Positions 24,491-33,756 are shown, numbered from the stretch's first letter. The stretch: 64,000 bases of DNA from Ammoniphilus sp. YIM 78166 (GCF_004522215.1 NZ_SDLR01000002.1:496001-560000), one strand, 5' to 3'. Notes: generated from the letters alone by a model not told the origin. Numbers and translations: made by a program.

Positions 24491-25024
24491 ATGGGCATCG
24501 GAATGAATTTTGTTTGCAAATGTTGCGGATATGACACAGGGATTCTTATGCTTCACCAAGGGAGCCAGGATTCCATTCCGGAAGTCATTCAAAAATATAT
24601 CTTCACCTATTCTCAAGAAATCGACTTGTATATGCATCCAAGACATTTAGACGAGTATCAGAATGCACTAAAAGAGGTTACAATAGAATCCCTCCCAGAA
24701 ACGTCTTATCAATATGAGGCATGTGTTTGCTATACCTGCCAGAAGACATATGAGCGTTTGGATATTTTGCATCTGAAGGAAGAAGAGGTTTATGTAGGGG
24801 ATATCGGAGCGGTAAGACAAGCAGCCGTGAACCCAGTGAAGCAGATGTTTCAATTGTCTAATGATACCTGGACGAGTCTATTAGGTGATGATCCCAGCTG
24901 CGTGTTCTGTGATGGCAGGCTGGTTACTAAGATAACCGAAGAGCGCTTACAAGCTGGTGTTGAGTGTCCTAAGTGCAATAAGGGCAAGCTGGCTGCAGGA
25001 GAAGAATTTGAATTATGGGACTAA
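24491..25024 (+). CDS. Hypothetical protein with three CxxC pairs (zinc-ribbon-like)
   Basis: 177 residues. Cysteine pairs occur at CKCC near the N-terminus (NFVCKCCGYD), CYTC in the middle, and CVFC with CPKC at the C-terminus. The last two pairs can form one zinc ribbon and the first two another. A helical acidic segment joins them. No family recognised. ATG 24491 follows AGGAGG. Confidence 0.75.
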   Translation: MGIGMNFVCKCCGYDTGILMLHQGSQDSIPEVIQKYIFTYSQEIDLYMHPRHLDEYQNALKEVTIESLPETSYQYEACVCYTCQKTYERLDILHLKEEEVYVGDIGAVRQAAVNPVKQMFQLSNDTWTSLLGDDPSCVFCDGRLVTKITEERLQAGVECPKCNKGKLAAGEEFELWD

Positions 25025-25033
25025 CTTGCAAGG

Positions 25034-25063
25034 AACAGTTTTCCAGGAGAAAACTGTTTTTTT
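25034..25063 (+). terminator. Terminator upstream of the comK-like gene
   Basis: A 10-bp stem (AACAGTTTTC/GAAAACTGTT, 5-base loop) is followed by T residues. Confidence 0.85.
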
Positions 25064-25134
25064 GTTTCTTTTTTTTAAACGTTTTGTTAAAATGTTCCTG
25101 TACTATAGTTTGTTTAGGAGGGATGTATATCATA

Positions 25135-25767
25135 ATGAATAGAAACGGAGCGTTTTCCCAGCAGTTTGCCTTGCTTGCTGCAGACTTTTTGCAGAAAGGA
25201 TTGGCAATTGAACCGATACTGGTTCCCGGGCGTGGAGAGTTGACTAGAATTCTCTTGTATGATCGAGAGGAGATCTTGCCGTACACAAGCAGTCGGTTTT
25301 TGCGACAGTTGCTTGAGGTTTTTTTTCTTGATATTGAATCTTTACATCGATTTGTCCATATTCATCTGAGTAAGAAACAATTGCTTCCCCTGCCGATTAC
25401 CTCTCATTTAGTCCTATTCCCTCTTCGGAATCTAAGGAAGGACGAACTTAAGGCTCGCGGTTTCTTATGGTTGAACCATCGTGGGCTTGAACAGATTGCT
25501 TCAGTTAAGACAAACCACAAGCACAGCGAACTAATCCTAGCTAACGGACAAAAGATAATCGTACCCTATACCAAGCGTTTTGTTCAGCAACAGATTCGAG
25601 ATTCCTGTCTGATTGAATATTTCTTTCAGCAGCTTTACCCCACCTTTCCTCACTTACTTCGCCCCGCTTTAATTGGACAAGCGCCAACAGTTCAACCCCA
25701 AGAAGAAGATTGGCAAATTCAACTTCTTCGGATAGCTGAATCGATTCGGAACTATTCTTCCCATTAA
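25135..25767 (+). CDS. ComK-family competence transcription factor-like protein
   Basis: 210 residues. The central part aligns with the ComK core: PITSHLVLFPLRNLRKDE, then FLWLNHRGLEQI, then a strand pair with ILANGQKIIVPYTKRFVQQQI, matching IFLFPT, GWISHVHV and FSNGKTMELPISYNSFENQV in B. subtilis ComK. ComK binds A/T-rich boxes and activates DNA-uptake genes. It is slightly longer than ComK (192 residues) and divergent at both ends, so whether it controls competence is not certain. ATG 25135 is about 12 bases after AGGAGG; an ATG at 25123 abuts the RBS. Confidence 0.75.
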   Translation: MNRNGAFSQQFALLAADFLQKGLAIEPILVPGRGELTRILLYDREEILPYTSSRFLRQLLEVFFLDIESLHRFVHIHLSKKQLLPLPITSHLVLFPLRNLRKDELKARGFLWLNHRGLEQIASVKTNHKHSELILANGQKIIVPYTKRFVQQQIRDSCLIEYFFQQLYPTFPHLLRPALIGQAPTVQPQEEDWQIQLLRIAESIRNYSSH

Positions 25768-25901
25768 AGATCATTCTGGGGGTACCATTTTTTGCTTTTT
25801 TGATTCAGATATGATTAAATCATTTTATCATTGGACTTCTCCTTCATATTATGTGCAAAATGGAGAAGATTAAGAGTGTCGGCATTTAAAGGAGTGAACC
25901 T

Positions 25902-27566
25902 ATGAAGAACAAACGTAGTCCGTTACGGGTATTCGCCTTGGGAGGGCTAGGCGAAATCGGAAAGAACATGTATGTAGTGGAATATATGGATGACATTGTT
26001 GTCATTGATTCAGGCTTGAAGTTTCCAGAAGAAGAAATGCTTGGAATCGATCTCGTTATCCCTGATGTTTCATATCTAAGTGAAAATCAGGATAGAGTCC
26101 GCGGGATCGTCTTAACTCACGGTCATGAGGACCATATAGGTGCATTGCCTTTTGTTTTGAAGGAACTGGATGTACCTTTGTATGGCACTAAGCTCACTTT
26201 GGGTCTCGCCAAGGTCAAGCTCCAGGAGCATGGCCTGATCAACCGGATAAAGATTCACGAAATTAGTGACAATACGGTACTAAATCTTGGGGAGCTTAGC
26301 CTCTCGTTTTTCCGTGTCAACCACAGTATACCTGACGCGGTAGGTATTGCTGTGGATACGCCTGAGGGTATTATTGTACATACAGGGGATTTTAAGTTTG
26401 ATTATACCCCTGTTGGAGAAAAAGCTGATCTAGCCAAGATGGCAGCTCTAGGAGAAAAAGGAGTCCTTTGCTTGCTTTCAGACAGCACCAACAGTGAACG
26501 ACCTGGGCATACACTGTCTGAGCGCACCGTTGGAGAAACGATTAAAGAAGTGTTTCACAAGTCTGATGGACGCATTATTTTTGCGACCTTTGCTTCAAAC
26601 GTATACCGTTTACAACAGGTAATTGAAGCAGCAGATCTTTATGGACGAAAGATTGCGGTAATCGGGCGCAGTATGGAAAACGTATTTCGCATTGGGGCGG
26701 AGCTAGGGTATCTCAATATCCCTACGGGTATGTTGATTGATGTCAATGAAATTGACCGTTTTTCTGCTAATCAAGTGGTTATCGTTTGTACAGGAAGTCA
26801 GGGTGAACCCATGGCAGCTCTAACTCGAATTGCCACGGGATCGCATCGTACCGTAAAGATCTATCCGGGAGATACGGTCATCATTGCAGCGCAGCCGATT
26901 CCAGGAAACGCAAGGTTTGTAGGAAGAACGATTGATCTGCTCATGCGAGCGGGTGCAGAGGTTGTTTTTGGATCTGTTTCGGGCTTCCACGTTTCGGGTC
27001 ATGGTAGTCAAGAAGAATTGAAGTTGATGCTTAATCTTATTAAACCCAAATACTTTATTCCGATCCACGGTGAGTACCGCATGCTTGTTATGCATAAGAA
27101 GCTTGCAGAGGAGACAGGTGTGCCTAGCAGCAATATCTTTATTCTAGATAATGGAGACCCCGTTGAGTTTCTTGATGGAGTGGCCACGAAGGCGGCTAAG
27201 CTTCCATCCGGCATGGTCCTCATAGATGGCAAAGGGGTAGGGGACATTGGGAACATTGTATTGCGTGACCGCCGAAAATTGTCTGAAGACGGCTTAATCG
27301 TGGTTGTTGTCACGATCAATAAAGAGCAGTGGAAGATTGTGAGCGGACCTGACTTGGTAACACGAGGCTTTGTTTATGTTAGAGAGTCAGAGGAAATGCT
27401 CAATGAAGCTACTCGTTTGGTTCAGCAGTCCCTGCAGAGGTTAACGGAAAGAAACGTGAAAGAGTGGTCACAGTTGAAATCTAAGGTTATTGATGTACTA
27501 GAACCTTATTTCTACGAGAAGACGCAACGCAAACCCATGATCCTTCCAGTTATTATGGAAGTATAG
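25902..27566 (+). CDS. rnjA: Ribonuclease J
   Basis: 554 residues, full length. The metallo-beta-lactamase/beta-CASP core is complete: LTHGHEDHIG (zinc ligands), HTGDFKFD, SDSTNSERPGH, IATGSHRTV, and HVSGHGSQEE (beta-CASP His), plus the C-terminal RNase J domain. It acts as a 5'-3' exonuclease and endonuclease in mRNA decay and rRNA maturation. Which paralogue (J1 or J2) it is cannot be decided without a tree; all catalytic residues are intact, as in J1. ATG 25902. Confidence 0.9.
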   Translation: MKNKRSPLRVFALGGLGEIGKNMYVVEYMDDIVVIDSGLKFPEEEMLGIDLVIPDVSYLSENQDRVRGIVLTHGHEDHIGALPFVLKELDVPLYGTKLTLGLAKVKLQEHGLINRIKIHEISDNTVLNLGELSLSFFRVNHSIPDAVGIAVDTPEGIIVHTGDFKFDYTPVGEKADLAKMAALGEKGVLCLLSDSTNSERPGHTLSERTVGETIKEVFHKSDGRIIFATFASNVYRLQQVIEAADLYGRKIAVIGRSMENVFRIGAELGYLNIPTGMLIDVNEIDRFSANQVVIVCTGSQGEPMAALTRIATGSHRTVKIYPGDTVIIAAQPIPGNARFVGRTIDLLMRAGAEVVFGSVSGFHVSGHGSQEELKLMLNLIKPKYFIPIHGEYRMLVMHKKLAEETGVPSSNIFILDNGDPVEFLDGVATKAAKLPSGMVLIDGKGVGDIGNIVLRDRRKLSEDGLIVVVVTINKEQWKIVSGPDLVTRGFVYVRESEEMLNEATRLVQQSLQRLTERNVKEWSQLKSKVIDVLEPYFYEKTQRKPMILPVIMEV

Positions 27567-27575
27567 GAATAAGGG

Positions 27576-27607
27576 AAAAGGCAATAGCTGTCAGCTATTG
27601 CCTTTTT
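27576..27607. terminator. Bidirectional terminator between rnj and the cheY-like gene
   Basis: A 13-14 bp stem (AAAGGCAATAGCTG and complement) has A-rich left and T-rich right flanks; the minus-strand stop codon lies at its edge. Confidence 0.9.
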
Positions 27608-27970
27608 TTAGCATCCAAGCACCCTTGAGATAGCCTCTAGCACTCGATCAGATTGAAAGGGTTTCACAATAAAGTCCTTTGCTCCTGATTTTATGGCGTC
27701 AAGAACCATTCCTTGCTGTCCCATAGCAGAGCACATGATAATTTTCGCTCCTGGGGAAGTGGATATAATTTGTTTAACTGCATCAATGCCATTCATATCC
27801 GGCATGGTGATATCCATGGTCACAAAGTCTGGGTTCAAGAGCTTATATTTTTGGACAGCTTCTTCTCCGGTAGAAGCCTCACCGATAACGGTATGCCCGT
27901 TATCTTCTAGAATCCTTTTTAACATGGTGCGCATAAATAAAGCATCGTCAACCACAAGTGCTGTTGCCAA
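27608..27970 (-). CDS. Single-domain CheY-like response regulator
   Basis: 120 residues forming only a receiver domain. Acidic pocket Asp8/Asp9, phospho-acceptor Asp53 in TMDITMPDMNG, Ser/Thr switch near CSAMG, and Lys103 in VKPFQ are all present. It closely resembles Bacillales CheY, but no flagellar or chemotaxis genes are in the window, so it may be a stand-alone receiver for another system. Confidence 0.85.
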   Translation of the reverse strand: MATALVVDDALFMRTMLKRILEDNGHTVIGEASTGEEAVQKYKLLNPDFVTMDITMPDMNGIDAVKQIISTSPGAKIIMCSAMGQQGMVLDAIKSGAKDFIVKPFQSDRVLEAISRVLGC

Positions 27971-28141
27971 TGAGTTGTCCTCCTTTTGTCTCCACCTAAA
28001 TCGAAATCTATTAGCTCCCTATTCTATCATAACAATACTTCTGTGAAGAATGAAGAAATTTTTGGAGTTGACATCTTCTCAGGTGGGGCTTAATATTTGA
28101 ACCATATCGATAAAAATAGAGAGAATAGGGAGAGGAAACTG

Positions 28142-28435
28142 ATGCAATCAGTCCAGATGGGATCCATCTTACAGAAGAGAAGCATGGGACTGACAGAACA
28201 GCAATGGGTGGCGTTGCTCGAAGAGTTAGAGAAAAAAGATTTATACCTTGTCATCCAATCCGATAACCCCTGTATGACCAAGAGTCCTATTGGTGGGTTT
28301 ATGCCAGCTGCGTCTAAGAACGATCGTTTTATACTTCAGACGAGTGAAGACTTGAAGCAGCACGGTTTGCCTGAAGGGCACTATATTTTGAATAAAAAAG
28401 AAATCATGGAAAAAGGGCCATCCCTTCAGGTTTAA
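28142..28435 (+). CDS. Hypothetical protein, 97 residues
   Basis: The family is not recognised. ATG 28142 follows GGGAGAGG; an upstream TTG at 28097 lacks an RBS. It contains an N-terminal helix (TEQQWVALLEELEKKD) and strand-rich C-terminal half. Its stop codon lies in the loop of the bidirectional terminator. Confidence 0.65.
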   Translation: MQSVQMGSILQKRSMGLTEQQWVALLEELEKKDLYLVIQSDNPCMTKSPIGGFMPAASKNDRFILQTSEDLKQHGLPEGHYILNKKEIMEKGPSLQV

Positions 28436-28459
28436 TCGCCTGAAGGGTTCGGCCCTTTT
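28411..28459. terminator. Bidirectional terminator
   Basis: Two stacked stems (AAAAGGGCC/GGCCCTTTT and CCCTTCAGG/CCTGAAGGG) have an 8-base loop holding a stop codon, with A and T flanks on either side. Confidence 0.85.
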
Positions 28460-28462
28460 GTA

Positions 28463-28789
28463 CTACTTTACCTTATGATACTCTTCAGGAGAAAAACCAT
28501 GAGCATTCAATGACTTCATAATCCATTCGGGTTTCATTGTTTCTGTGTCAACCGTAATGGTGACTAGATCAGCCAGAGGATCGATTTGAATGCTAGAGAT
28601 CCCGACAATCCCGTCTAAGATCTCATGGATTTGATTCCTCGTTTCGTCGCTTGTCATTCCTAGGTTAACAAGCTGGTATGTTTCTTCATCGGATGAACCC
28701 ATAACGTCCCCTACAAATAAACGGGGAAGAAAGGTTCCAATTGCAATCGCCAGAATAAGTCCCAGTACAAAATAGTATTTTTTGTTCAT
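28463..28789 (-). CDS. Membrane-anchored protein with an HMA-like fold but no CxxC
   Basis: 108 residues. One N-terminal TM anchor (about 5-22) is followed by a ferredoxin-like beta-alpha-beta domain resembling heavy-metal-associated domains (LGMTSDETRNQIHEILDG, then VTITVDTETMKPEWIMKSL). The position of the metal-binding CxxC carries MTSDE instead, so it should not bind copper in the usual way. The function is unknown. Confidence 0.65.
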   Translation of the reverse strand: MNKKYYFVLGLILAIAIGTFLPRLFVGDVMGSSDEETYQLVNLGMTSDETRNQIHEILDGIVGISSIQIDPLADLVTITVDTETMKPEWIMKSLNAHGFSPEEYHKVK

Positions 28790-28956
28790 TTCGCACCTCC
28801 ACAGATTAGTTAAGCTTAGATTGCTACAGGTCTAGAAGATTTATACAATTTTTCAATAAAAAAAGGAAAAAGCCACCTTTTCACATGAAATATTGTTAAA
28901 ATAAAAGTAAAACTGCCGTGGAGATGAAGGAGAGAGGAAGGATAAAGGTGGTAGGA

Positions 28957-29481
28957 ATGCTCAAATGGTATATGGATCTTTGTTTGACCCCTGTATATTG
29001 GAACGCCTGCTTCACTCAGACTATGCTTGACTCGATTTCAGTACCATCCCAGCAAAAGAAAATTGCTTTAATTGCATGTGTGAAACAAAAAAAAGAAGGG
29101 ACTCACCAAGCCTGTGATCTGTTTACGTCGGCCTGGTTTGTCAAAACAAAAGAATACGTTGAAAAAGCGGATTTTGATGGGTACTATATCCTTTCTGCGA
29201 AATATCACTTACTTTCTCCATTCGAGGAAATTGAAGACTACACCGAGCATTTAAACCAGTTTAAGTCTGAGCAAATTGAGAGGTGGGCTCAACTTACTGC
29301 ACAACAAATCAAGGAAAAAAATTTAGATCAAGATCAATTGTACGTCTTCGGAAGCGGTAAATATCGCTCCATCGCCTCCTATCTTCCAGATACCCATATC
29401 GAAGAACCGTTGAAGGGAATGGGAATCTCACAGCAAATGTCATGGATGCACCAACAATCCCTGCAGTACGCACCAGATTAA
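28957..29481 (+). CDS. DUF6884-like protein
   Basis: 174 residues. The pattern IALIACVKQKKEG, then YILSAKYHLLSP and VFGSGKYRS resembles the DUF6884 family (conserved Cys near the N-terminus and SAKYGLL-type motif), known from phages, plasmids and chromosomes and of unknown function. I chose ATG 28957 after GGTGG; GTG 28918 and ATG 28924 are alternatives. Confidence 0.65.
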   Translation: MLKWYMDLCLTPVYWNACFTQTMLDSISVPSQQKKIALIACVKQKKEGTHQACDLFTSAWFVKTKEYVEKADFDGYYILSAKYHLLSPFEEIEDYTEHLNQFKSEQIERWAQLTAQQIKEKNLDQDQLYVFGSGKYRSIASYLPDTHIEEPLKGMGISQQMSWMHQQSLQYAPD

Positions 29482-29555
29482 AATAGTGTATAATGGGGAA
29501 GGAATAAAAGTATTTTGATTAACAATCCATTGAAAACGGTTGAGGTGAACAAGCT

Positions 29556-29993
29556 GTGTTTGGTTTAGGTAAGAAAAAAAGCTTTGATCTTCTAGTTCTA
29601 AAGCCAGAAATAAATGAAAATACACAGGGACGCAAGTTCGTTCAAATTCTTTTCCCGTCCATTGCTGCCAATGACTTCGTACAGCTGATGATTCGTCTAC
29701 AGAAATCAAAGTTAAATACGATAGAGTCTCTTGGTGAAATAGGGGGATTTTCTATTCTAACGCACATTGAAGGATTAGAGAAAATAACCGTTATGGACGA
29801 AGTGCAGCCAGAAGCTGATCCTATTCCCTTCCAGGATTTTTCTAATCAGCTACTTAATCGCTTTAACAGCATGCTGAACCATGACGAAAATGAGGAAGAT
29901 CGAGAAGAAGAAGATTTACTCGAAGAAGATGGTCAGGATGACTTGGTTTATTTCATTGGTGAATTTACATTAATGAAAGATGGAAGTTTCTAG
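29556..29993 (+). CDS. Hypothetical acidic protein, 145 residues
   Basis: Starts GTG 29556 after GAGGTG. An N-terminal domain of about 80 residues (strand-helix pattern, FVQILFPSIAANDFV) is followed by a strongly acidic stretch (about 108-128, DENEEDREEEDLLEED). The family is not recognised. A terminator starts at its stop codon, so the next gene is transcribed separately. Confidence 0.65.
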   Translation: MFGLGKKKSFDLLVLKPEINENTQGRKFVQILFPSIAANDFVQLMIRLQKSKLNTIESLGEIGGFSILTHIEGLEKITVMDEVQPEADPIPFQDFSNQLLNRFNSMLNHDENEEDREEEDLLEEDGQDDLVYFIGEFTLMKDGSF

Positions 29994-30014
29994 AGCCGAA
30001 TGGCTCTTTTTTTC
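29992..30014 (+). terminator. Terminator
   Basis: The stem AGAGCC/GGCTCT with loop GAAT is followed by seven T residues. Confidence 0.8.
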
Positions 30015-30087
30015 ATTTGAAGTAGGAAATTTGTCGAAGATGTCGAATGGTAAGAGAGTAGAGTTTTTTGCAACAGGAGGTTTATTA

Positions 30088-31200
30088 ATGATTAAGAGTT
30101 TTCTTAAAAAAGTCTTTTCTTCGAATACCGAGTCTGTGGTGTCAGAAGAACATTCAGCTTCTCCAGAAACTGCGCAGGATACTCTGAATTCGAACATGTT
30201 TGAGGAAACAACTAAATTAACTGACTATACAGTTGAAGAGGTAATCATACAAAAGGAATGGATTGAAAAGCATCTGACCAAGGATTGGAGCAACTTGGTT
30301 CATCACTGTTATGAGTCAGCCTTGCAAGATCTATCCGCTCAACCTAGGCGAATTCGCATTCGATTGGAAGAAGCGATAATTGAACAAATGGATGCTATCT
30401 TTGCTAAACGACTAGGAAAATATCTTCACCTCTGTGAGCAAGAGGTAGTTGAATTTACGTATTTTCTTGATAAGCTCGATCCTCATACGATGGAAATCTA
30501 TAAAACGTATGCCCTGCCTCAGAGAGTAAGTGAGTTGAATGGATTTCTTCAAGAACGTTGTTTTATGATCTATGAGACGGCAGAAGCACTGATGAGAGAT
30601 TATCATCAAGAAATCGAACAATACTTCGAATCGCTTGAGATCCCCATGGGAGAAAACTTTTTTGAAGAGTTTGAGCAGTGGCGGTACTCTGTTCTTCAGA
30701 AGCATGAAGAAGAAGAACAACAGCTGGCTTCTACGACCTTATCCGTTCAACGTAATGAAACCATGATGATTAAAGTCTCCAGAGAAGAAGTTGAAAACGA
30801 AAATATACATCAGTTGGATCATTATATGGCTGAAGCTTTAAGGACTCCAGAATCAGCAAAAAGCTATGAAGGAAGCCTGCTTTTTTCCTTTTACGGCTAT
30901 GCTAAGGATGGGGAGCTTCTGGACCTTATGGGTCGCAAGGAAATAAAAGATTGGGCGTCCTTGCTTGTAGAAAAGCACCCTCACATCTTTTATTTCCTTA
31001 ATAATGAAGATTATCCGATGACCCGTTTTCTCACTTCATTAGTCGTAACGACCGAGGTGGAGGATGACGCCGTATATTACAATGAAGAAGAGTTGGAGGA
31101 TTTCCAGGCCTATATACAAGAATCTTTATCCAAGCTTGCGACCTGGTTGGGAGAAGACGAATTGGCTGTTCTTCACAGGTTTAACAGTCATTTTCAGTGA
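30088..31200 (+). CDS. Hypothetical protein, 370 residues, acidic and helical
   Basis: ATG 30088 (MIKSFLKKVF) follows CAGGAGG. It is a large soluble protein, Glu-rich, with long predicted helices and aromatic-rich C-terminal segments (LLFSFYGYAKDGELL, FYFLNNEDYPM). No signal peptide or motif recognised. It may be coregulated with the 145-residue gene before it, from which a terminator separates it. Confidence 0.65.
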   Translation: MIKSFLKKVFSSNTESVVSEEHSASPETAQDTLNSNMFEETTKLTDYTVEEVIIQKEWIEKHLTKDWSNLVHHCYESALQDLSAQPRRIRIRLEEAIIEQMDAIFAKRLGKYLHLCEQEVVEFTYFLDKLDPHTMEIYKTYALPQRVSELNGFLQERCFMIYETAEALMRDYHQEIEQYFESLEIPMGENFFEEFEQWRYSVLQKHEEEEQQLASTTLSVQRNETMMIKVSREEVENENIHQLDHYMAEALRTPESAKSYEGSLLFSFYGYAKDGELLDLMGRKEIKDWASLLVEKHPHIFYFLNNEDYPMTRFLTSLVVTTEVEDDAVYYNEEELEDFQAYIQESLSKLATWLGEDELAVLHRFNSHFQ

Positions 31201-31302
31201 GTTTTCTTTACCGTTTAGGAACATTCGCCTAACTTCAAGCATATAGTATTTATAATCATATTCTCACCTATCCAAGGGGATGAAGTTTAAGGGAGCGATT
31301 AT

Positions 31303-31755
31303 ATGCCTAGTGAAATAGCGGTTGGAAATGTCCTAGAGGGCCAGGTTACTGCAATAAAAGAATACGGTGCTTTTGTTTCGCTTTCGGCAGGACGTTCGGG
31401 GCTTGTACATATCTCGCAAATAGCAAGCGAATATGTCAAGCAGGTAGAGGATTATCTCTCAGTGGGAGAAACGGTGAAAGTTAAGGTTATTGATATTTCA
31501 GATACAGGTAAGGTCTCCTTATCCATTAAGCAAGTTGCTCCTTTGGAAAGAAAAGACGGGAAGAAACCAGAGGCTCTACGCGAGCGTAGGTCGCCCGCAC
31601 GTGCGGATTCCAGTCCAGCAGGTCGTCCACCCAGAAAGGAACGACAGGACACGGGAAAAGATAAGCTGAACTCCTTAGAAGAAAAGCTTAAAAAATGGAT
31701 GAAATCGAGTGAAGAAAGGATGCAGGATTTAGCGTCCAAACAAAAGAGAAAATAA
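31303..31755 (+). CDS. S1-domain RNA-binding protein, GSP13/YugI-like
   Basis: 150 residues. One S1 domain at about 5-75 (VGNVLEGQVTAIKEYGAF, GLVHISQIAS, VKVKVIDISDTGKVSLSIK), then a long basic, Pro-rich low-complexity tail (RRSPARADSSPAGRPPRK) and helical C-terminus. YugI (general stress protein 13) associates with ribosomes. ATG 31303; monocistronic with its own terminator. Confidence 0.85.
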   Translation: MPSEIAVGNVLEGQVTAIKEYGAFVSLSAGRSGLVHISQIASEYVKQVEDYLSVGETVKVKVIDISDTGKVSLSIKQVAPLERKDGKKPEALRERRSPARADSSPAGRPPRKERQDTGKDKLNSLEEKLKKWMKSSEERMQDLASKQKRK

Positions 31756-31761
31756 AGAAGG

Positions 31762-31789
31762 GCGGTATTCTTCGAGAATACCGCTTTTT
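31762..31789 (+). terminator. Terminator after the S1-domain gene
   Basis: A 9-bp stem (GCGGTATTC/GAATACCGC, loop TTCGA) is followed by T residues. Confidence 0.9.
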
Positions 31790-31854
31790 CCAGTTTACGG
31801 TATAATATGGAGGAGGAAATGCGGTTTCCCCAAAAAAAGGTCCAGGAGGTAAAC

Positions 31855-32907
31855 ATGAAGGTTCCTTTATCGAAGCAAACAGTCGGCTGCATTCTCGATG
31901 AGCCTAGATTTTCAGACCTCTATTTCCTTATTCGAGAAGAGGGGCAGCTCTACTTCTCAAGAGAGGACAGTCTTGGCAAGATGGATATCATTATTGTTTT
32001 TGATAATATCGACGACTTTACCGAATCGTCAGGCAGCAATATTTTGTTGGAGTGCAAAACGTATAAAGATCGTATGATTTTCGTGGTTTGGACTTTAACC
32101 GACCCAGAGAATCCGCTTGGCTTTCCAATCGCTTTTTCCATGACCGACAGGGTTGAAAGAGAACAATTTCGTAGGTTAATTGAACAAGAGCAGGTTTGGA
32201 TTCACTATCTGGCCATCGAGGAGGAAAGCTTGATTCATATTTTTTCAGAAGCTTATACTCTACCACAGCAAGAAAAAGAGGAGTGGTTCCAACAGGTCAA
32301 AGCCTTAATGGACCACAATTCGTCTGAGCAGAGCAAAGATGATCAGGAAGAACCATTAATCAGAAGTGCTATGGGTGTTTCAGAGAAGCTACTTCTGCAG
32401 GAGGGGATCGGATATGCGCTGGATTTCACCTCATTAGTGAATAAGTATGGAGTACAGCAAGCTGAAGAAAGACTGTTAGAGTCATTGCTACATGCTCTAT
32501 CTTCCATTAAGAATCATCCGTCAAGTGGCGTAAGAGAATCTACATTCCTCTTGTGGGTGGAGGAGAAAAGAGAATGGGGAAAGGATGGGAAAGAAGCCAG
32601 GCTGCTGACTGTGTATATGAGCCCTCCCCTCACCGAGCTGTTAGCCGTAGTACACGATCAGCAAATGGAAGAAAACCCAATCAGTACAGCCCTCTTATCG
32701 ATGCCTGAGTTTCTTGTAACGGTCCAGGGAAGACCCATTGAAGAAGGCGCGTTTCCTATCATGGAGTACAACCGGGGTGAAGTCATCCATCTAGAGCTGG
32801 ATGAAGAATTCCAGGAAAGGCTATCCAAGCTTTATGATGGCCCAGGGGAAAAAAATCCTTATATAGGAGGGAAGAAAAGTGGGGAAGCCGAAACAAATAA
32901 CCACTAA
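31855..32907 (+). CDS. Hypothetical protein, 350 residues
   Basis: ATG 31855 (MKVPLSKQTV) follows CCAGGAGG. Soluble and acidic, alternating strand/helix, with no recognised motif. The first half (YFLIREEGQLYFSRED, FVVWTLTDPENPLGF) and second half look like separate domains. It overlaps the TetR gene by 29 bases, so the two should be one operon and the TetR protein may control it. Confidence 0.65.
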   Translation: MKVPLSKQTVGCILDEPRFSDLYFLIREEGQLYFSREDSLGKMDIIIVFDNIDDFTESSGSNILLECKTYKDRMIFVVWTLTDPENPLGFPIAFSMTDRVEREQFRRLIEQEQVWIHYLAIEEESLIHIFSEAYTLPQQEKEEWFQQVKALMDHNSSEQSKDDQEEPLIRSAMGVSEKLLLQEGIGYALDFTSLVNKYGVQQAEERLLESLLHALSSIKNHPSSGVRESTFLLWVEEKREWGKDGKEARLLTVYMSPPLTELLAVVHDQQMEENPISTALLSMPEFLVTVQGRPIEEGAFPIMEYNRGEVIHLELDEEFQERLSKLYDGPGEKNPYIGGKKSGEAETNNH

Positions 32908-33427
32908 AGACTTACTCCAATCTGCTAGGCAACAATTAATTAAAAACGGACAAGGAAAAATTACGCTTAAAAACGTAGCAGAAACTGCGGGAGTTACTCA
33001 AGGAGTCGTATATTACCATTTCAAATCCAAGGATCGACTCTTGATCTCCTTGCTAGAAGAGGTAATGGGGAAGGAGCTTCTGCATATTCAAGAGCTTCAG
33101 AAGGACAAAAATCCTCAAGAGGCTTTAAAGAGTTTGATCTCGGAAGAAATGTACAAGGCTCAGATCTCGTCGGAGCAACACCAGCTTTTATTTGAGTTAG
33201 TTTCATTATCCTTTCATAATAAGGAGATGCGAAGCGCAATGGGACAAGCCTTCCAAAAAAGGCTGGGGCTCTTGTATGAATGTACAGGAGAAAAGGAAAT
33301 GGTCAGCCGTCTGCTGCTTGCCATAATGGATGGGTTAGCCTTGCAAGCCTTATTCGATCCGGCATTTAGGGAGAAGGAGGCGTATGAACTAGCAAAAAAA
33401 TGGATACTCTCTTTGAGGGAAGAATAA
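32879..33427 (+). CDS. TetR family transcriptional regulator
   Basis: 182 residues. N-terminal HTH: ITLKNVAETAGVTQGVVYYHF, with the typical YYHFKSKDRLL end; the rest is an all-helical ligand domain. It starts at GTG 32879, eight bases after AGGAGGG, inside the 3' end of the preceding gene. The ligand and target are unknown. Confidence 0.85.
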   Translation: MGKPKQITTKDLLQSARQQLIKNGQGKITLKNVAETAGVTQGVVYYHFKSKDRLLISLLEEVMGKELLHIQELQKDKNPQEALKSLISEEMYKAQISSEQHQLLFELVSLSFHNKEMRSAMGQAFQKRLGLLYECTGEKEMVSRLLLAIMDGLALQALFDPAFREKEAYELAKKWILSLREE

Positions 33428-33483
33428 TCCTGGTTTGCTAGCAAAGACTAAGTCAAGAAAAGAGCCGCGAGGAGGTACTTCTC

Positions 33484-33744
33484 TTGTCCTATATGTGTCC
33501 TTTATGTAACGGGTTTGATGCAAATCGCACCTTCCACTGCCCTACCTGCAGCGAGGTGATGGTAGACAGCGGAAGGCTGATGGATTATTTCGATGATTAT
33601 AGCGCTTATCTGGAGATAGATGGGATGAAAAAAGTTGATGGCTTTCCGGATGACACATCCAGCCACCAGTGTCCACATGTGTTGACCTGTCCCACCTGCG
33701 GAAGTGAAATCACTCAGATGATCTCTGAATTCTATATCCCTTAA
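33484..33744 (+). CDS. Small zinc-ribbon protein
   Basis: 86 residues with cysteine pairs CPLC, CPTC near the N-terminus and CPH, CPTC at the C-terminus, which together could hold one or two zinc ions. The middle is acidic and Tyr-rich. TTG 33484 lies eight bases after AGGAGG. No family recognised. Confidence 0.7.
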   Translation: MSYMCPLCNGFDANRTFHCPTCSEVMVDSGRLMDYFDDYSAYLEIDGMKKVDGFPDDTSSHQCPHVLTCPTCGSEITQMISEFYIP

Positions 33745-33756
33745 AAGAAAGGGATT

